64,000 nt of DNA, taken from positions 6,986,501 to 7,050,500 of the forward strand of contig NC_060233.1 in the NCBI RefSeq assembly GCF_021155775.2, read 5' to 3'. The first letter of the stretch is position 1. Each line of letters opens with the position of its first letter. Below the pieces are notes generated by a model. That model ran no database searches. It saw nothing but the letters and a program-made list of their open reading frames with translations, and was not told the origin of the DNA. This stretch comes from Neodiprion pinetum. Its lineage: Eukaryota > Arthropoda > Insecta > Hymenoptera > Diprionidae. This document shows positions 62,274 through 64,000 of this stretch, piece after piece. A program made the position numbers and the translations under genes.

Positions 62274-62274
<1 letters not shown>

Positions 62275-62321
<47 letters not shown>
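62275..62321. repeat. TA dinucleotide microsatellite
   Basis: Uninterrupted TA run of about 47 nt, downstream of the SINHCAF stop and probably inside its 3' UTR. Confidence 0.95.
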
Positions 62322-62324
<3 letters not shown>

Positions 62325-62492
62325 CTCTCTTTCGAGACTTACTCATGCACAGCCTTTGCTGTCTGAGTATGTCTTCATAAAACTGTGACAATAATCACAG
62401 AATGATAAGGTAAGTAAGTCATTGCTAGAATGTACACCTACCTAGCTACATACATGAGAAAGAATAAATTAAAACTCTACAAAAGATTGACA

Positions 62493-63990
62493 TTAATTAG
62501 CAATAGACTGTCTGGCAGAGGCGTGTATAGCAAAATCGACTAAACGATTCTCGGAGATGTTGACAGTTTGATGCGAGCTCGTGATAACGTTGGCAGGAGA
62601 TGCTACCGAGATCGGCTTGTACACAATTTGGTCTATCTGTTTCAGAGGTACCAATTTAATAGGTAGGTCGGAGTCTAACCTGATTCCTTCAGTTACCGGG
62701 ATCGTCTTGAGTTGAACACTCTGTACAGGTATTGTCTTGACCTCCTGCTTAACAGACGGATTCGAATTTGGAATTATTTTCGCTAGCTTGCTCTCACCAA
62801 CTCCCTGATTGGAAGATTCGTCATAGCCCGAATCCGAAGAGGAGTCACTGAACGATTTGGTGACCGGTTTGGGAACGGTCGGTTCTACAGTCGAATCTAA
62901 GCTGTGCGCTGGACTCGCTGAAGCTGAACTGTGTGCAGGACTCGCAGATGCTGAACTGTGTGCAGGGCTCGCGGATGCTGAACTGTGCGAAGGACTACTG
63001 CTCACTGCATTTGCCTGTCTCTGTCCCTCTTGCCTGGCCAAGCACCCAATGCAAGGTTTTATTAATGATGGGTCGATCATCACTTCTCCATACGGACCCT
63101 TGAATATCGTACCGCAGCAGATTGTTTCTCTGAAAAAACATTCCATCAAGGTTATTTCAGTTACCACGAGATACAAATTTACGTGCACATATCTAAATTC
63201 AAGAGCTTTTTCTCCAAAGCAAAGAAATTGGTTCAGTTACCTTTTGAAGTAGGTCAGGTCAATGAAACCACTGACTGGTATTTGAGGCAGTCGTCTTTTT
63301 ATTCCAGATTCACCTTGTTCCGCAGCTAACCTTTTTACTCCTGTTAAACCATCATCGCTTCCGGCAGGGCTGCCAGCACGGCTTGAATTCTTACTGCCTC
63401 CTCCTGCATTATCTGGTAGAAAGTCCTCTGCAAAGAATAATCGAATTCTATATACATTTCTCCACCTTCAATGAATGAAATAAAATATGAAGAAAAAAAT
63501 CTTGCGATTTTTTAATTCATCAAGACTTGTCTTTCCCCAAGAAAATAAAATTTACTGGTACTAACCGGCGTACTCATCACTCATTGCAGGACTTTGTTCC
63601 CTTTCACGATCAGGTTTCAGGTAAACATGCTTCTTTTTAACGATCTTCTCATGTTTGTCTTGTACTTCCTTCAGTTTTTTCTTATTCTTTGACTTGAACT
63701 TTGTCAGAGATTTTATTCCAGGTCCGGCACGAGCATCAACGACCTATATAAAATAAGATAAATTTGAAGTTTTCTTTCAACAAGTAAAACGGTAACGTTA
63801 TTATTTGTGTTCCTAAGTATACTGAAAGCTACTTACGTGACTCCAATTACGGTCGCTTCCAGCAGGCAACTTTTTCCAACGTTTCACCAGGAGAACACAA
63901 GCATTACATATCTCTCCTGTACGGCGTTCCAGAAGCTGGAAACATTCTATGAAATCATCCTCGTACTTTTTGCTGTCCGTAAATCGTGAG
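62493..63990 (-). CDS. SINHCAF: SIN3-HDAC complex-associated factor (SINHCAF/FAM60A), 5' end outside the window
   Basis: Subunit of the Sin3-histone deacetylase corepressor complex, nuclear. Exons seen (minus): 63990-63837, 63743-63566, 63427-63241, 63130-62493, all GT-AG with matching phases. The first visible exon begins after an acceptor, so the start codon and the first Cys pair lie beyond 64000. Diagnostic blocks: SSRFTDSKKYEDDF, GEICNACVLLVKRWKKLPAG, VVDARAGPGIK, GFIDLTYFKR joined across a splice to ETICCGTIFKGPYGEVMID. The part after the conserved CIGCL is much longer than in vertebrates: Ser/Pro-rich, with about three copies of a 10-residue unit (AHSSASASP), then an unfamiliar tail. 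Assignment is secure for the N-terminal and middle part. Confidence 0.93.
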
Positions 63991-64000
63991 CTGGAATGAA

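Larger units (their letters stand above)
55417..62492. other. Long AT-rich gene-poor stretch, probably including the SINHCAF 3' UTR
   Basis: Seven kilobases with almost no coding signal except the exon-like segment at 60386-60534. Minus-strand poly(A)-type signals (TTTATT on plus) occur around 61957, which could end the SINHCAF mRNA. Contains the hairpin at 60766, the TA microsatellite, and ATA/AAT runs (56903-56955). Confidence 0.5.

Noticed and set aside
1..64000. tRNA, rRNA, CRISPR arrays, bacterial operons or viral insertions
   Set aside because: I looked for tRNA B-box-like words, rRNA-like blocks, regularly spaced repeats and integrase/polymerase motifs and saw none that I could support.

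Overview
This is a 64 kb piece of an animal nuclear genome, almost certainly an insect. Genes are split by short GT-AG introns, the intergenic DNA is AT-rich with many microsatellites, and the gene set (a single laminin gamma chain, a Reg-2/HDHD3-like HAD protein, syntaxin-6, medium-chain acyl-CoA dehydrogenase, SINHCAF/FAM60A) fits an arthropod. A holometabolous insect such as a hymenopteran is my best guess, but nothing in the window proves the order.

Layout. Positions 1-21.0 kb hold no gene I can support: AT-rich non-coding DNA, microsatellites, several fold-back or MITE-like elements and one promoter-like CpG-rich patch (3.6-4.95 kb). At 21.1-21.4 kb lies the apparent first coding exon of a minus-strand gene whose remaining exons I cannot find, so the left third may be its long first intron. 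From 23.06 to 28.21 kb (minus) is a complete Mcad gene of 10 exons, 419 aa. It faces, across a shared 0.94 kb promoter region, a complete plus-strand syntaxin-6 gene (29.15-33.85 kb, 7 coding exons, 265 aa). Syntaxin-6 converges with the minus-strand laminin gamma gene LanB2 (35.5-48.97 kb, 25 coding exons, 1619 aa, reconstructed with every splice phase consistent). Further right are a single-exon HDHD3/Reg-2-like gene (52.73-53.50 kb, minus), some uncertain minus-strand exons (54.0, 55.1-55.4 and 60.4 kb), and the 3' part of SINHCAF/FAM60A (62.49-63.99 kb, minus, 5' end outside the window).

Most unusual: exon 4 of Mcad is present as three tandem, intact, diverged copies. All are exactly 101 nt with the same phases, so only one can be used per mRNA. 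This exon encodes the end of the fatty-acyl pocket (Gln95/Thr96/Glu99/Leu103 in mammalian MCAD), and the copies differ at exactly those positions. One copy looks MCAD-like and two replace the Glu99 position with Gly. The locus may therefore make dehydrogenases of different chain-length preference by mutually exclusive splicing. A second notable feature is a textbook U12-type AT-AC intron in syntaxin-6.

The genes are not an operon. They cover unrelated housekeeping roles: mitochondrial beta-oxidation, trans-Golgi/endosome membrane fusion, basement membrane assembly, a HAD-fold protein and a Sin3-HDAC subunit. The likely functional link is the shared promoter region of Mcad and syntaxin-6.
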